Assembly: GCF_019457885.1 (NCBI RefSeq)
Contig: NZ_JAHZST010000010.1
Coordinates: 1-64,000, forward strand
Length of the DNA: 64,000 nucleotides
Direction: 5' to 3'
Source: Shewanella nanhaiensis
GTDB lineage: Bacteria > Pseudomonadota > Gammaproteobacteria > Enterobacterales > Shewanellaceae
Of this stretch, positions 36,342 through 46,918 are shown in pieces; position 1 is the stretch's first letter, and each line of letters starts with the position of its first letter. The notes under the pieces were generated by a model. It saw only the letters and a program-made list of their open reading frames with translations. It was not told the origin of the DNA and did no database searches. The translations under genes and the position numbers were made by a program.

Positions 36342-37358
36342 CTATTTTTCTGGCTGAATGATATCAAAATGCTGATAAGCACGATCTGTAGCAATCCTTC
36401 CTCTTGGTGTTCGTTGAATAAAACCCTGCTGGATCAAAAAGGGTTCTAATACATCTTCAATCGTTTCACGCTCTTCACCAATTGCAGCAGCTAAGTTATC
36501 TAAGCCTACCGGACCACCCATAAATTTGTCTATGATGGCAAGAAGGAGCTTACGATCCATATAATCAAAGCCTTCTGAATCAATATCAAGCATATCCAAA
36601 GCAAGTTCGGCAACCTGCTTGGTTATCTCTCCATCATGCTTTACCTCTGCAAAGTCCCTAACACGTCTTAATAAACGGTTAGCGATCCTTGGAGTACCAC
36701 GTGAACGCCGTGCTAATTCAATTGCGCCAGCTTCATCAATTGGAAGCTCAAGCACATTGGCTGAACGGGTCACAATGGAACTCAAGTCTTTGACATTATA
36801 AAACTCTAATCGCAGTGGGATCCCAAATCTTGCTCTTAATGGAGAGGTTAACGCCCCAGCTCGCGTTGTTGCACCAATTAGCGTAAATGGCGGCAGGTCT
36901 AACTTTATTGAGCGTGCAGCAGGGCCTTCACCTATCATAATATCAAGCTGGTAATCTTCCATTGCAGGATAGAGGATCTCTTCAACCACAGAACTCAGAC
37001 GGTGGATCTCATCGATAAACAGCACATCGCCAGGTTCGAGATTGGTCAGCAAGGCTGCCAAATCCCCTGCTTTTTCCAATACAGGACCGGAGGTTGATTT
37101 TATATTCACCCCCATCTCATTGGCAACAATCATAGCCAAGGTGGTTTTACCTAAACCTGGCGGACCATAAATCAGCATATGATCAAGCGCTTCATCACGG
37201 TTTTGAGCCGCTTGAATAAATATTTTTAATTGAGCACGGCTGTCATCTTGACCTGTATATTCATCAAGCATCTTAGGGCGCATCGCCCTATCAATCTGCT
37301 CATCACGCTCCTCTATGCCTTGTGGCTCGGCGTGAATTAAACGATCCGCTTCTATCAT
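36342..37358 (-). CDS. ruvB: Holliday junction branch-migration helicase RuvB
   Basis: 338-aa AAA+ ATPase driving branch migration with RuvA. Walker [10 protein letters not shown], Walker B LFIDEIHR, the sensor region GATTRAG and the C-terminal winged-helix domain ([15 protein letters not shown]) are present. Last gene of aspS-yebC-ruvC-ruvA-ruvB, 18 nt after ruvA. Confidence 0.98.
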   Translation of the reverse strand: MIEADRLIHAEPQGIEERDEQIDRAMRPKMLDEYTGQDDSRAQLKIFIQAAQNRDEALDHMLIYGPPGLGKTTLAMIVANEMGVNIKSTSGPVLEKAGDLAALLTNLEPGDVLFIDEIHRLSSVVEEILYPAMEDYQLDIMIGEGPAARSIKLDLPPFTLIGATTRAGALTSPLRARFGIPLRLEFYNVKDLSSIVTRSANVLELPIDEAGAIELARRSRGTPRIANRLLRRVRDFAEVKHDGEITKQVAELALDMLDIDSEGFDYMDRKLLLAIIDKFMGGPVGLDNLAAAIGEERETIEDVLEPFLIQQGFIQRTPRGRIATDRAYQHFDIIQPEK

Positions 37359-37376
37359 CTCTATCTCTATTGATAA

Positions 37377-37994
37377 TTATAACATTGACTTAAGTGACGA
37401 CTTAATCAAGTCTTCAGAGCTCATGCCCTCTTGGTAGGCGCCAGATACAGCCTTACTCGCTTGTGCTGGTTTATAGCCTAATGATAACAGTGCTGCAATC
37501 GCATCCTCTTCGGCGCTATTAACCACAGGTGCAGGCGTGTAGTTGCTTTTAAGCATAAACTCACGTTCACTGCCCGCCGAGGTTTCCATTAAGCTCTTAA
37601 GCTTATCACGCATCTCAACCAATAACCTTTCTGCGGTTTTCTTACCAACACCAGGCAATTTTACTAAGGTCGCAATATCATCTCGCTCAACACAAGCGAC
37701 AAACTCACCCGCCGTCATTCCTGATAAAATAGTCAAGCCTAACTTGGGGCCTACACCATTGGTTTTTATCAACAGACGAAAGAGTGCTCTCTCCTGCTTA
37801 GTGATAAAACCGTATAACAGTTGTGCATCTTCACGCACCACAAAATGGGTATATATCTGAGCTTCCTGATTGAGATCTGGTAGCTCATAAAAACTGGTCA
37901 GTGGCATCTGAACTTCATAACCTAAACCTGCCACTTCAAGCAATATCTCTGGTGCTTGTTTCTCAACAAGTACACCACGCAAACGACCTATCAT
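37377..37994 (-). CDS. ruvA: Holliday junction DNA-binding protein RuvA
   Basis: 205 aa. An N-terminal OB-fold ([20 protein letters not shown]), two helix-hairpin-helix motifs ([15 protein letters not shown] and [12 protein letters not shown]) and the C-terminal domain III ([19 protein letters not shown]) that contacts RuvB. Overlaps ruvC by 4 nt (ATGA). Confidence 0.98.
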   Translation of the reverse strand: MIGRLRGVLVEKQAPEILLEVAGLGYEVQMPLTSFYELPDLNQEAQIYTHFVVREDAQLLYGFITKQERALFRLLIKTNGVGPKLGLTILSGMTAGEFVACVERDDIATLVKLPGVGKKTAERLLVEMRDKLKSLMETSAGSEREFMLKSNYTPAPVVNSAEEDAIAALLSLGYKPAQASKAVSGAYQEGMSSEDLIKSSLKSML

Positions 37995-38512
37995 CTATAA
38001 CGTCCATATGTTCGGGTATTAGCTCTGCCCCCCAAAGAGACAAGACTCTGACTCGTGTGAAAATGGCAGATGGCGACGCCTAATGCATCGGCAGCATCGG
38101 CTTGGGGAGCCGCGGGGAGTTTAAGGATCTGTTGAACCATGTGTTGCACTTGCGTTTTTTCAGCCTTTCCTGTTCCAACAACGGCACTTTTTATCTGGGT
38201 TGCAGAATACTCTGCAACAGGGAGATCGGCATTAGTCGCAGCAACAATTGCAGCGCCGCGTGCTTGACCTAATTTAAGTGCTGAGTCGGCATTTTTGGCT
38301 AAAAAGACTCGCTCTATGGCGAAAAAATCGGGTTGATATTGACGGATAATCTCAGAAACGCCATCAAAAATCTGCTTTAGTCGATAAGGAAAATCATCGG
38401 AAGCGGTACGAATACAACCACTTCCTAAATAGATTTGGCTTCGACCATTACACTGGATCACACCATAGCCTGTGATCCTTGAACCGGGATCGATACCAAG
38501 AATTATTGCCAT
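37991..38512 (-). CDS. ruvC: Crossover junction endodeoxyribonuclease RuvC
   Basis: 173-aa resolvase of the RNase H fold. The catalytic acidic residues appear in [25 protein letters not shown] and the C-terminal [12 protein letters not shown]. Lies 3 nt after yebC and overlaps ruvA. Confidence 0.98.
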   Translation of the reverse strand: MAIILGIDPGSRITGYGVIQCNGRSQIYLGSGCIRTASDDFPYRLKQIFDGVSEIIRQYQPDFFAIERVFLAKNADSALKLGQARGAAIVAATNADLPVAEYSATQIKSAVVGTGKAEKTQVQHMVQQILKLPAAPQADAADALGVAICHFHTSQSLVSLGGRANTRTYGRYR

Positions 38513-38515
38513 ATT

Positions 38516-39262
38516 TTATTCTAATGATTCCATGATCTCATCTGAGATCTCAGCATTATGGTAAACCTCTTGAACATCATCATGATCTTCAAGATTATCA
38601 ATCAAGCGCATAAACTTAGGCGCTGTACTGGCATCAAGATCGGCTTTAGTCGACGGGATCATGGTCACTTCAGCATTGACCGATTCAAACCCCGCGCCAT
38701 CGAGTGCATCTTTAACACCACCGAAGTCTTCAGGTGTGGTAAAGACATCAATTGAACCATCATCATGGGTCACGACATCATCCGCTCCCGCTTCAAGCGC
38801 GGCGTCCATAATGGTATCTTCATCAACCCCTTCACCGTATGAGATCACTCCACGCTTATCAAAAAGGTATGAGACTGAGCCATCTGTTCCCAAATTGCCA
38901 CCTGACTTACTAAAGGCATTACGAACACCTGAAACCGTACGGTTTTTATTATCTGTCATGGTCTCAACCATCACAGCTGTGCCGCCAGGTCCATAACCTT
39001 CATACATGATGGTTTCAAGTACTTGACCATCAAGTTCACCAGCGCCACGCTTAATTGCGCGCTCAACCGTGTCTCGGGTCATATTGTTGGATAAGGCTTT
39101 ATCGATCGCTGCACGCAGACGTGGATTAGCGTCTGCATCTGACCCGCCTTCACGAGCGGCTACAGTTAACTCACGAATAAATTTGGTAAACAGTTTGCCA
39201 CGTTTTGCATCTTGGGCGGCTTTACGGTGTTTGATGTTGGCCCATTTACTATGACCTGCCAT
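38516..39262 (-). CDS. yebC: YebC/PmpR family protein
   Basis: 248 aa, standard TACO1/YebC length, starting [21 protein letters not shown]. Members act as transcription regulators (PmpR) or, as more recently shown for the family, help ribosomes through difficult stretches such as proline runs. Placed between aspS and ruvC as in most gammaproteobacteria; the terminator at 39314-39343 separates it from aspS, so some independent initiation is likely. Confidence 0.96.
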   Translation of the reverse strand: MAGHSKWANIKHRKAAQDAKRGKLFTKFIRELTVAAREGGSDADANPRLRAAIDKALSNNMTRDTVERAIKRGAGELDGQVLETIMYEGYGPGGTAVMVETMTDNKNRTVSGVRNAFSKSGGNLGTDGSVSYLFDKRGVISYGEGVDEDTIMDAALEAGADDVVTHDDGSIDVFTTPEDFGGVKDALDGAGFESVNAEVTMIPSTKADLDASTAPKFMRLIDNLEDHDDVQEVYHNAEISDEIMESLE

Positions 39263-39313
39263 ACTTCATTCCCCTTATCGAAAACAGTCTCTAATTCTAT
39301 CTAATATACGCTT

Positions 39314-39343
39314 AAAAAAGCCGAGATAAACTCGGCTTTTTTT
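39314..39343 (-). terminator. Terminator after aspS
   Basis: A6-GCCGAG-ATAAA-CTCGGC-T7, directly after the aspS stop codon (39347). The symmetrical A/T runs allow function in either direction. Confidence 0.88.
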
Positions 39344-39346
39344 GCT

Positions 39347-41134
39347 TTATGCTTGCTCTTCTTTACTCTCTTGGTTTTCGATAACCTCAATACCAAGTTC
39401 AATAAGTTGTGCAGGATTTGCAAACCCCGGCGCATTGGTAAGTGGACACGCCGCTGTGGTGGTCTTAGGGAATGCCATCACATCGCGAATAGAGCTTGCA
39501 CCAGTCATCAACATAATGATGCGATCTAGCCCGAAAGCAAGTCCAGCATGAGGAGGTGTACCGTAACGTAGCGCTTCAAGTAGGAAACCAAACTTCTCAT
39601 TTGCTTCCTCCTCTTCGATACCTAAGATACGAAATACTGCCGATTGCATCTCACTGTTGTGAATACGCACAGAACCACCGCCTAGCTCACAACCATTTAG
39701 TACCATGTCATAAGCATCAGAGATAGCTGCAGTTGGATCCGCTTCTAGCTCTTCAGGCGTCATGTTACTTGGCGCAGTAAACGGGTGGTGCATTGCATGT
39801 AAGCCGCCATCAGATGTTCTTTCAAACATAGGGAAATCAACAACCCATAACGGTTTCCATTCACCTTCAAGCAGGTCAAAGTCTTCGCCGGCTTTAAGAC
39901 GAAGTGCACCCATGGATTCTGCTACGATGTTCGCTTTGTCTGCGCCAAATAGGATGAGATCGCCTGTTTGTGCGCCAGTACGCTCAAGTAACGCTTTAAC
40001 CACATCTTCACTTAGGAACTTAAGTACTGGAGACTGAATGCCTTCCATACCTTGGTCAAGATCATTAACCTTCATCCAAGCCAGACCTTTCGCACCGTAA
40101 ATAGTCACATACTTAGCGTATTCATCTAGCTGCTTACGTGACAGCTTGGCGCCACCAGGAATGCTTAGTACTGCAACGCGGCCTTCTGGATCATTTGCTG
40201 GACCATTGAAAACTGCAAACTCAACCTCTTTAACGATATCGGCAATATCAATTAGCTCAAGCGGGTTACGTAAGTCAGGCTTGTCTGAGCCAAAACGGCG
40301 CATCGCTTCTGCAAAAGTCATCTTAGGGAATTCGCCCAGATCGACATTTAATAGGTCGTTAAAGAGACCGCGAACCATCTCTTCAGTTTTAGCCATCACC
40401 TGCTCAGATGACATAAATGAAGTTTCGATATCTATCTGAGTAAATTCAGGTTGACGATCGGCGCGTAAGTCTTCATCACGGAAACACTTAACGATCTGAT
40501 AGTAACGATCAAAGCCTGACATCATCAGCAACTGCTTAAAAAGTTGTGGTGACTGTGGCAATGCAAAAAATTGACCTTTATATGTACGGCTAGGCACAAG
40601 ATAGTCACGGGCGCCTTCAGGTGTTGCCTTAGTCAAAATAGGGGTTTCGATATCTAAGAAGCCACTATCATCAAGGAAACGACGAACAGCACTGGTCACT
40701 TTAGAGCGAAATACAATACGATCAGCCATCTCAGGGCGGCGTAGATCTAAATAACGGTATTTTAATCTTTGCTCTTCAGTGTTGTGCTGATTCTTATCCA
40801 TGTTAATCGGTAATGGAGCTGAGCTGTTTAGAATCGTTAAGCCTTTACCTAAGATCTCAATCTCACCGGTTCGCATATCCTGATTAACTTGACTGTCTGG
40901 ACGCGCACGAACTAAACCAGTTACCTGAACACAAAATTCACTGCGCAGTGTACTTGCGACATCGAACACCTCAGGTAAGTCAGGATCATAAACAACCTGA
41001 ACTATGCCTTCTCTATCACGTAGATCAAGAAAAACAACCCCGCCTAAATCACGACTACGGTTTACCCAACCTACTAAGGTTACTTCTTGTCCAACGTGAG
41101 ACTTATTAACGTCTCCACAATATTGACTGCGCAT
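39347..41134 (-). CDS. aspS: Aspartyl-tRNA synthetase
   Basis: 595-aa class IIb synthetase of the long bacterial type. The N-terminal anticodon-binding OB fold ([22 protein letters not shown]), the catalytic core with motif 2 ([20 protein letters not shown]), the bacterial GAD insertion, and motif 3 ([13 protein letters not shown]) are visible. It charges tRNA-Asp, and the length fits the discriminating gammaproteobacterial enzyme. Confidence 0.98.
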   Translation of the reverse strand: MRSQYCGDVNKSHVGQEVTLVGWVNRSRDLGGVVFLDLRDREGIVQVVYDPDLPEVFDVASTLRSEFCVQVTGLVRARPDSQVNQDMRTGEIEILGKGLTILNSSAPLPINMDKNQHNTEEQRLKYRYLDLRRPEMADRIVFRSKVTSAVRRFLDDSGFLDIETPILTKATPEGARDYLVPSRTYKGQFFALPQSPQLFKQLLMMSGFDRYYQIVKCFRDEDLRADRQPEFTQIDIETSFMSSEQVMAKTEEMVRGLFNDLLNVDLGEFPKMTFAEAMRRFGSDKPDLRNPLELIDIADIVKEVEFAVFNGPANDPEGRVAVLSIPGGAKLSRKQLDEYAKYVTIYGAKGLAWMKVNDLDQGMEGIQSPVLKFLSEDVVKALLERTGAQTGDLILFGADKANIVAESMGALRLKAGEDFDLLEGEWKPLWVVDFPMFERTSDGGLHAMHHPFTAPSNMTPEELEADPTAAISDAYDMVLNGCELGGGSVRIHNSEMQSAVFRILGIEEEEANEKFGFLLEALRYGTPPHAGLAFGLDRIIMLMTGASSIRDVMAFPKTTTAACPLTNAPGFANPAQLIELGIEVIENQESKEEQA

Positions 41135-41305
41135 CTAACTCTTTCCTTTATCCGCAAACCTATGGCTGAGGAATATTCTAAACAACACAAAAGCGGCATT
41201 ATAGTTAAATATTGCCGATTAAAAAACAACTTCACCGTTAGTCGGCTAAGTATCACTCAATTGTTTGGCTAAACACACTCACAAGGTGCATTTGTTACAC
41301 TATTA

Positions 41306-44122
41306 TCATGATGATTTATAACAATTTCCACCACTTTTTTTCGCCCTAGACTTTAATTCATCCGCGGTTTTCAATAACTCAACGGCCACATCACCATCTG
41401 CTGGATACATGGCAATACCAATATTGGTAATAACATTCACATCAACCTGCTCAATTTCGAAGGATTTTGAAAGATTACTGATGATGGTTTCAGCAACCTG
41501 GCACACAATGTCCAAGTCTTTAGTGCGATTTAAGATCACCACAAACTCCTCACTGGAAAAGCGTGCCACGGTATCTGAACGACGCACCGATTGCCTTAAC
41601 CCTTGAGCCAACTTTTTCATCAGCTGATCGCCGACCTGATGACCTAATTCGGTATTAACGGATTTTATTCCGCTAAAATCAATAAATAGCACAGCAAACA
41701 TGCCAAGCTCGCGAGCGTGGAGTAAAATCGCCTGCTCTAGCCTATCATCCAACAGTGAACGATTGGGCAGCAGGGTTAAGGTATCATAATTCGTCAGGTG
41801 CAAAAGCTTCTCTTCCAGCTCTTTTCGCTTTTTTACCTCTTTAGAGAGTAAAAATTTCACAAAGATAAAGAGCGTAATAAAAATAATCAGGAAAACACAG
41901 ATAATCATACACGCCCAATAACCTACTCTTGAGGGCTCAGCAGCGGTTTTTGACACCCAATTACGGTAGATGTCTTGACGCATAGTTTGATTAACACCAT
42001 TCAATACCTGATTAATCAATGGCACTAACCTTGCCCTGTCTGGGTGAACCCCAAAATGGCTATGCTGTTCAGAAAAATCAGCTAAAACTGACATTTTCAG
42101 CTGATTAACCTGCTGAAGCTTCAATTGAGCTGCCATATTGATAACTTTTTCGATAAAGGCATCGGCTAGGCCTTCAGAGACAGCTTTCAAGCCCGCTTCG
42201 GTATCAGCAACTAGTACCAACTCTATGCCATATTCAGATCCTAGCAGCTCATTGATCAGCTGGTACCCCTCAACAATTGCCACTCTTTGACCCGATAGCT
42301 GTTGAATATTAAAGACAGATTCTTTATCAATTCCTGTCGCCAAGGCCCACGGAGATGGCCAATAAGGCTCACTGAACAATAGTTGCCTTGAACGGTCTTG
42401 AGTTTTAGCCACACTCCCAGCAAGTTCGACCTCCCCCTTGAGTAGCGCAGAGATCAAGCTTTGCCAATTTGGATACTCAACAGCTTCAACTTCGATTGCT
42501 AACTTATCTTGTAAGAGCTGAACAAGCTCGCTGTTGACACCAGAAAAAGCACCAGCTTTATTGGTAAACTCCATCGGCTTCCAGTTAGCCAGATAACCGA
42601 CCTTCAAAGGGGGCATATTTGTAAGATACGCTTTATCATGCTCAGATATCTCAAGCAGATGTACCTTATCGGTATAGATGCGATTGTTACTGTCTAACAC
42701 CCATTTTTGCTCTATTTCCGCCAACTCTTCTTGACTGATTAATGCAAAGCCCTGCTTAATCCGCTTTGATAATCCGCTGTTGCCTCCTTGGGAGAGAACA
42801 AAGATATCGGTATTAAACTCTAGGTCCATAAACTGGTGGAAATCAGACCCTACACCCTTTTGAACTAAATAGTGCTGAGTCCATGCTGAAGAAGCAACAA
42901 AGCTTGAGATGCTCCCTGCTTGAGCAGCTTCTATCATCGCATCAACAGAGTCATACAGTTTTAATTCAGCCTCTGGAAATGCTAGCTTTAGTTTATCTAA
43001 ATAAGGCGCTGTAGGTACCGCACCTATACGGGTTTGATTTATCGCTGACAAGGTATCAATAGGTGCACCGACACTAAATAAACGGCTTTTCACTCGATAC
43101 AGAAGCTGCACTCTTTGTAAACCACTCTTTAGGGCATCACTCTCGGGATAACCAATATGAACATCAGCTTTACCTTTGCGCACAAAATCCAGTGAACTAT
43201 TCATATCACCAGTGGCGTAGCTGACTGGGATCCCAGTTTTCTCAGACCATAAATCCCAGATATCAACATATAAACCATGCGGTCTGCCATCAACCCCTAA
43301 ATTGACATAGGGTTCAATATCTAACGTTGCAGCAATTCTTACTCCCTCTTGCTCCTGGGAAATACCTAACCAGTGCGCCTCAATCTCTCTAATACGCGCG
43401 TTATCTAACAGAGCAAAACCTGAATTGATCTTATCTAAGAGTTGGGTCTTTCCATGCTTAACCGCGGGACTTAAGCCCACCTGTTTTATCAATAAACGAC
43501 TGCTATTAGGGAATAACTCTGCAACTTGGCGACTCGTCTTACTGCTTTTAATCTGCCCTTCCATCCCTGCAAATACCAACACTTCACCCACAAGTGCAGC
43601 CTGTAGTAACGCATTGCGGTTTTTATAGTATTTAAATGTCAGCTTAGGCGAGAGTGCTAATAGTGAAGCCTCATGGGAAGAGCCTGATACTATACCCACA
43701 TGATAAGGTTGAAGCGCTTCTATGTTGTGCTTCTTATTTAACGTTTTATGCAGATACAGATAAGTATTGACTGTTGAAATTGGCTTAGCAAAATCGAAGT
43801 GTTGCTGACGTTTATCAGTTGCCGCCATGCCAATATGTACATTGGCTTGACCAGAATCAAGCTGCTCAAGACCCTCTTTCCAGTAGCGAGCAACGAAGAC
43901 AACTTCCTCACCGACTTGCTGTGACCACGCTCTCCATAGATCAACCAGTAAGCCTTCAGGCTCCCCCGTCTCTCCAATAAATTGGTAAGGGTAGCTATCA
44001 GCGCCCATCACAATAACTAGTGGCTTTTTATCATTAGCTGCGAGTACAGATGTGAATAAAAGAAAAAAGAAAACGCTCAAACATCTAATAAATAATTTCA
44101 AATCCAATTCCCGAAAGGTCAC
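41306..44122 (-). CDS. Membrane sensor with three solute-binding domains and a GGDEF-like domain
   Basis: 938 aa. A signal peptide (LSVFFFLLFTSVLA) is followed by three tandem periplasmic SBP_bac_3-type domains (about residues 32-250, 255-475 and 500-720; each begins with a strand like LVIVMGADSYPYQF, VRIAATLDIEPYVN or LKVGYLANWKPMEF), one transmembrane helix (about 735-760: VGYWACMIICVFLIIFITLF) and a C-terminal GGDEF-type domain. The signature reads SSEEF (856-860) instead of GGDEF, so diguanylate cyclase activity is doubtful. It probably senses amino-acid-like ligands. Monocistronic, divergent from cmoA. Confidence 0.88.
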   Translation of the reverse strand: MTFRELDLKLFIRCLSVFFFLLFTSVLAANDKKPLVIVMGADSYPYQFIGETGEPEGLLVDLWRAWSQQVGEEVVFVARYWKEGLEQLDSGQANVHIGMAATDKRQQHFDFAKPISTVNTYLYLHKTLNKKHNIEALQPYHVGIVSGSSHEASLLALSPKLTFKYYKNRNALLQAALVGEVLVFAGMEGQIKSSKTSRQVAELFPNSSRLLIKQVGLSPAVKHGKTQLLDKINSGFALLDNARIREIEAHWLGISQEQEGVRIAATLDIEPYVNLGVDGRPHGLYVDIWDLWSEKTGIPVSYATGDMNSSLDFVRKGKADVHIGYPESDALKSGLQRVQLLYRVKSRLFSVGAPIDTLSAINQTRIGAVPTAPYLDKLKLAFPEAELKLYDSVDAMIEAAQAGSISSFVASSAWTQHYLVQKGVGSDFHQFMDLEFNTDIFVLSQGGNSGLSKRIKQGFALISQEELAEIEQKWVLDSNNRIYTDKVHLLEISEHDKAYLTNMPPLKVGYLANWKPMEFTNKAGAFSGVNSELVQLLQDKLAIEVEAVEYPNWQSLISALLKGEVELAGSVAKTQDRSRQLLFSEPYWPSPWALATGIDKESVFNIQQLSGQRVAIVEGYQLINELLGSEYGIELVLVADTEAGLKAVSEGLADAFIEKVINMAAQLKLQQVNQLKMSVLADFSEQHSHFGVHPDRARLVPLINQVLNGVNQTMRQDIYRNWVSKTAAEPSRVGYWACMIICVFLIIFITLFIFVKFLLSKEVKKRKELEEKLLHLTNYDTLTLLPNRSLLDDRLEQAILLHARELGMFAVLFIDFSGIKSVNTELGHQVGDQLMKKLAQGLRQSVRRSDTVARFSSEEFVVILNRTKDLDIVCQVAETIISNLSKSFEIEQVDVNVITNIGIAMYPADGDVAVELLKTADELKSRAKKSGGNCYKSS

Positions 44123-44250
44123 AAAACTGTAAATACGATGTTGCTTTTACGCTATTAGACAAAATTTTATGGGAAATTTCCAGTAGCAGACTTGCTGCTA
44201 ACAGCTATGTTTCGTTAGAATGACACGTTGAATTTACACATTTAAATCGA

Positions 44251-44982
44251 ATGAACTCTTCTCAAGATACTATCTACGCACAAGCATGTGAAAACATTAG
44301 TGACTTTCAGTTCGACGAAAAAGTCGCTGGTGTATTTAATGACATGATCCGCCGCTCTGTACCTGGTTACGGTCAGATCATTCAAACACTTGGGGAACTC
44401 GCCCACAAGTATGTTACGCCAAAAAGCCATGTCTACGACTTAGGTTGTTCACTCGGCGCTGCAACATTAAGTATTCGTCGCAACATAGGTTCACGTAACT
44501 GTACCATTATTGCCGTGGACAATAGCCAGTCAATGATTGAGCGTTGTCAGGAAAATTTGGGGGCCTATGTCAGCGACACCCCAGTTGACCTTGTCTGTGG
44601 CGACATACGAGATATCAAGATTGAGAATGCTTCCATGGTCGTGCTTAACTTTACCATGCAGTTTCTAGCACCTAACGACAGAGATGCATTAGTCAATAAG
44701 ATCTACAAAGGCTTAAAACCTGGCGGTATTCTAGTACTATCAGAGAAGTTAAATTTTGAGGACAGTTCAATCCAAGGTCTACTTGATGACCTTCACCTCG
44801 ACTTTAAAAGAGCCAATGGTTACAGTGAATTAGAAATTAGCCAAAAGCGTAGCTCACTGGAGCATGTCATGAAACCAGATACCTTATTGCAACACGAGAT
44901 GCGATTAAAAACTCAAGGCTTTACCCATTTCAACCTGTGGTTTCAATGCTTTAACTTTGCCTCTATGGTTGCAATCAAGTGA
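44251..44982 (+). CDS. cmoA: Carboxy-SAM synthase CmoA
   Basis: 243 aa. It converts SAM and prephenate to carboxy-SAM, the donor for wobble uridine modification (cmo5U34). The class I methyltransferase fold is visible ([29 protein letters not shown]) and the start [25 protein letters not shown] is typical. cmoB follows after 91 nt with a hairpin between them. Confidence 0.96.
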   Translation: MNSSQDTIYAQACENISDFQFDEKVAGVFNDMIRRSVPGYGQIIQTLGELAHKYVTPKSHVYDLGCSLGAATLSIRRNIGSRNCTIIAVDNSQSMIERCQENLGAYVSDTPVDLVCGDIRDIKIENASMVVLNFTMQFLAPNDRDALVNKIYKGLKPGGILVLSEKLNFEDSSIQGLLDDLHLDFKRANGYSELEISQKRSSLEHVMKPDTLLQHEMRLKTQGFTHFNLWFQCFNFASMVAIK

Positions 44983-45003
44983 TACCTGTTTCCTCATTAA
45001 TGC

Positions 45004-45028
45004 AAGGAGAGCCAACTAAGCTCTCCTT
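45004..45028 (+). other. Hairpin between cmoA and cmoB
   Basis: AAGGAGAGC and GCTCTCCTT with a 7-nt loop. The T-run is weak, so it may attenuate rather than end transcription into cmoB. Confidence 0.5.
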
Positions 45029-45073
45029 AACATCTAAGCTTTATTCTCATACTCCTTTAAAGGTGGCATTTAA

Positions 45074-46066
45074 GTGATCAGTTTTAGCTCATTTTATAAA
45101 AAAATTGCGGATTCGAGCCTTCAGCATTGGCTTGAAACACTGCCTGCTATCTTAGGCCAGTGGCAGCGTGAACATAAGCACGGCACCTTGCCTAAATGGG
45201 AGAAGGTACTAAACAAACTCCATTACCCTAGTCCTGACACATTAGAACTAAAAGACTCAGTGACAATAGGCAGCGGTCAGCAACTCACCTCAGGGGAGCA
45301 GCAGAAGCTTGAAAACTTGCTGAGAATTTTTCAACCTTGGCGCAAAGGCCCTTTCTCGGTTCATGGCATTAACATAGATACGGAGTGGCGTTCAGACTGG
45401 AAATGGGAACGTATTCTTCCTCATCTGTCTCCACTTAACAACCGAACTGTACTGGATGTAGGATGTGGCAGTGGTTATCACATGTGGCGCATGTTAGGAG
45501 AAGGGGCTAATCATGTTGTTGGCATTGACCCATCAACCCTATTTCTTTGCCAATTTGAGGCAATTAAACGTTTAGCGGGTGAAGAGCAGCCCATACACCT
45601 TTTACCATTAGGTATAGAGGAGCTACCACCGTTAGACGCTTTTGACACAGTCTTCTCTATGGGGGTCTTGTATCACAGACGTTCTCCAATTGATCATTTG
45701 TTACAACTTAGGGATCAATTGCGAACAGGTGGTGAACTGGTTTTAGAAACATTAGTTATTGACGGTGACGAAAATACGGTTCTGGTGCCAGAAGATAGAT
45801 ATGGCAAAATGAATAATGTATGGTTTCTTCCCTCTGCTGCAGCATTAGCACTTTGGCTAAAGAAAGCTGACTTTGTAGATATTAGATGTGTTGATATCGA
45901 TGTGACATCACTTGCAGAGCAAAGAAGCACTGATTGGATGCCAAATGAGTCACTGGTCGACTACCTCGATCCAAGCAATATTGATCTGACAGTAGAGGGG
46001 TACCCTGCGCCTAAACGTGCAACGTTTATCGCAACTAAAAATCAACCCAATAAAGATCTGATCTAA
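45074..46066 (+). CDS. cmoB: tRNA U34 carboxymethyltransferase CmoB
   Basis: 330 aa, transferring the carboxymethyl group from carboxy-SAM to 5-hydroxyuridine at tRNA position 34. It starts with GTG at 45074, aligned with the known N-terminus of CmoB ([20 protein letters not shown]). The motifs [14 protein letters not shown] and [13 protein letters not shown] are characteristic. It works on the product of CmoA. Confidence 0.96.
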   Translation: MISFSSFYKKIADSSLQHWLETLPAILGQWQREHKHGTLPKWEKVLNKLHYPSPDTLELKDSVTIGSGQQLTSGEQQKLENLLRIFQPWRKGPFSVHGINIDTEWRSDWKWERILPHLSPLNNRTVLDVGCGSGYHMWRMLGEGANHVVGIDPSTLFLCQFEAIKRLAGEEQPIHLLPLGIEELPPLDAFDTVFSMGVLYHRRSPIDHLLQLRDQLRTGGELVLETLVIDGDENTVLVPEDRYGKMNNVWFLPSAAALALWLKKADFVDIRCVDIDVTSLAEQRSTDWMPNESLVDYLDPSNIDLTVEGYPAPKRATFIATKNQPNKDLI

Positions 46067-46161
46067 CAAGTTAGCTTATCCTCTTTGGCTAGAGTCAAAG
46101 TGATAGGCGTAGCTACATAAATCATTTTTACAGCACAATACATAAGTAAATGGGAAGCACT

Positions 46162-46908
46162 ATGTTTAAACAGATAATCTGTATTGCGGTAGCAGCGGGA
46201 CTAACCGGTTGTGCAGCAACATCTCAGGAAAACGCGAACTTACCTAAACCAGTAGATGTTACTGTATTAGATGCAAGTTTAGCGCGCCAACAGGCAGATT
46301 TGATTCAGATCATGGATGACATTAACACCGCTCAATCAGCTGCAATTTCAGGATTATCAAAACAGATAGTCTCTTTAGAACAGAAGCTTTCAACACTTAA
46401 ACTAGCACCTGAAGAAAAAGTTGTCCCAGTCGCGCTCGATTGTCCTCCCTCACCTCTAGCCGGTAAGTTTCTTCTTGGTGCTATTGAAAATGTTTTTGTT
46501 GAAGAGGTAAAAGCCAGTTTCAATACTCGTATTGATACTGGTGCAGAATCATCATCCCTTGATGCCCGTAACATCATTCTATTTGAACGTGATGGAAAGC
46601 AATGGGTTCGATTCGATGTATTTACATTAGGCGAAGGTGCACCAGCACAAACCTTTGAGTCAAAAGTAGAACGCTTTGTCAGAATTAAGCAAGATTCAGA
46701 TGAAAAAGCCGATCGTCGACCTGTTATTCACGCGCATCTGAAGATTGGCCAATACTCGGCTGAAACGGATCTTAACTTAGTCGATCGCAGTCACTTAGAT
46801 TTCCCGCTTCTACTTGGTCGTAAATTTATGCAAGATATCGCTGTCGTTGATGTAGGACAGACCTATATTCATGGCAAAAAGAAGCCAGCTGCAGAATCAG
46901 CTAAATAG
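46162..46908 (+). CDS. Retropepsin-like (ATP-dependent zinc protease family) lipoprotein
   Basis: 248 aa from ATG 46162, which has GGGAAG in front; an upstream in-frame ATG at 46150 is less likely. It has a lipoprotein signal (lipobox LTGCAA). The C-terminal domain is PF05618-like: RIDTGAESSSLDARNI with the aspartic-protease-like DTGA (Asp125), then WVRFDVF and LLGRKFMQDIAVVDVG. The family has been named ATP-dependent zinc protease, but the DTGA pattern fits a retropepsin fold. First of five genes to 52145; such proteins are often linked with ATP-grasp ligases. Confidence 0.82.
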   Translation: MFKQIICIAVAAGLTGCAATSQENANLPKPVDVTVLDASLARQQADLIQIMDDINTAQSAAISGLSKQIVSLEQKLSTLKLAPEEKVVPVALDCPPSPLAGKFLLGAIENVFVEEVKASFNTRIDTGAESSSLDARNIILFERDGKQWVRFDVFTLGEGAPAQTFESKVERFVRIKQDSDEKADRRPVIHAHLKIGQYSAETDLNLVDRSHLDFPLLLGRKFMQDIAVVDVGQTYIHGKKKPAAESAK

Positions 46909-46918
46909 GAATTTGTAA

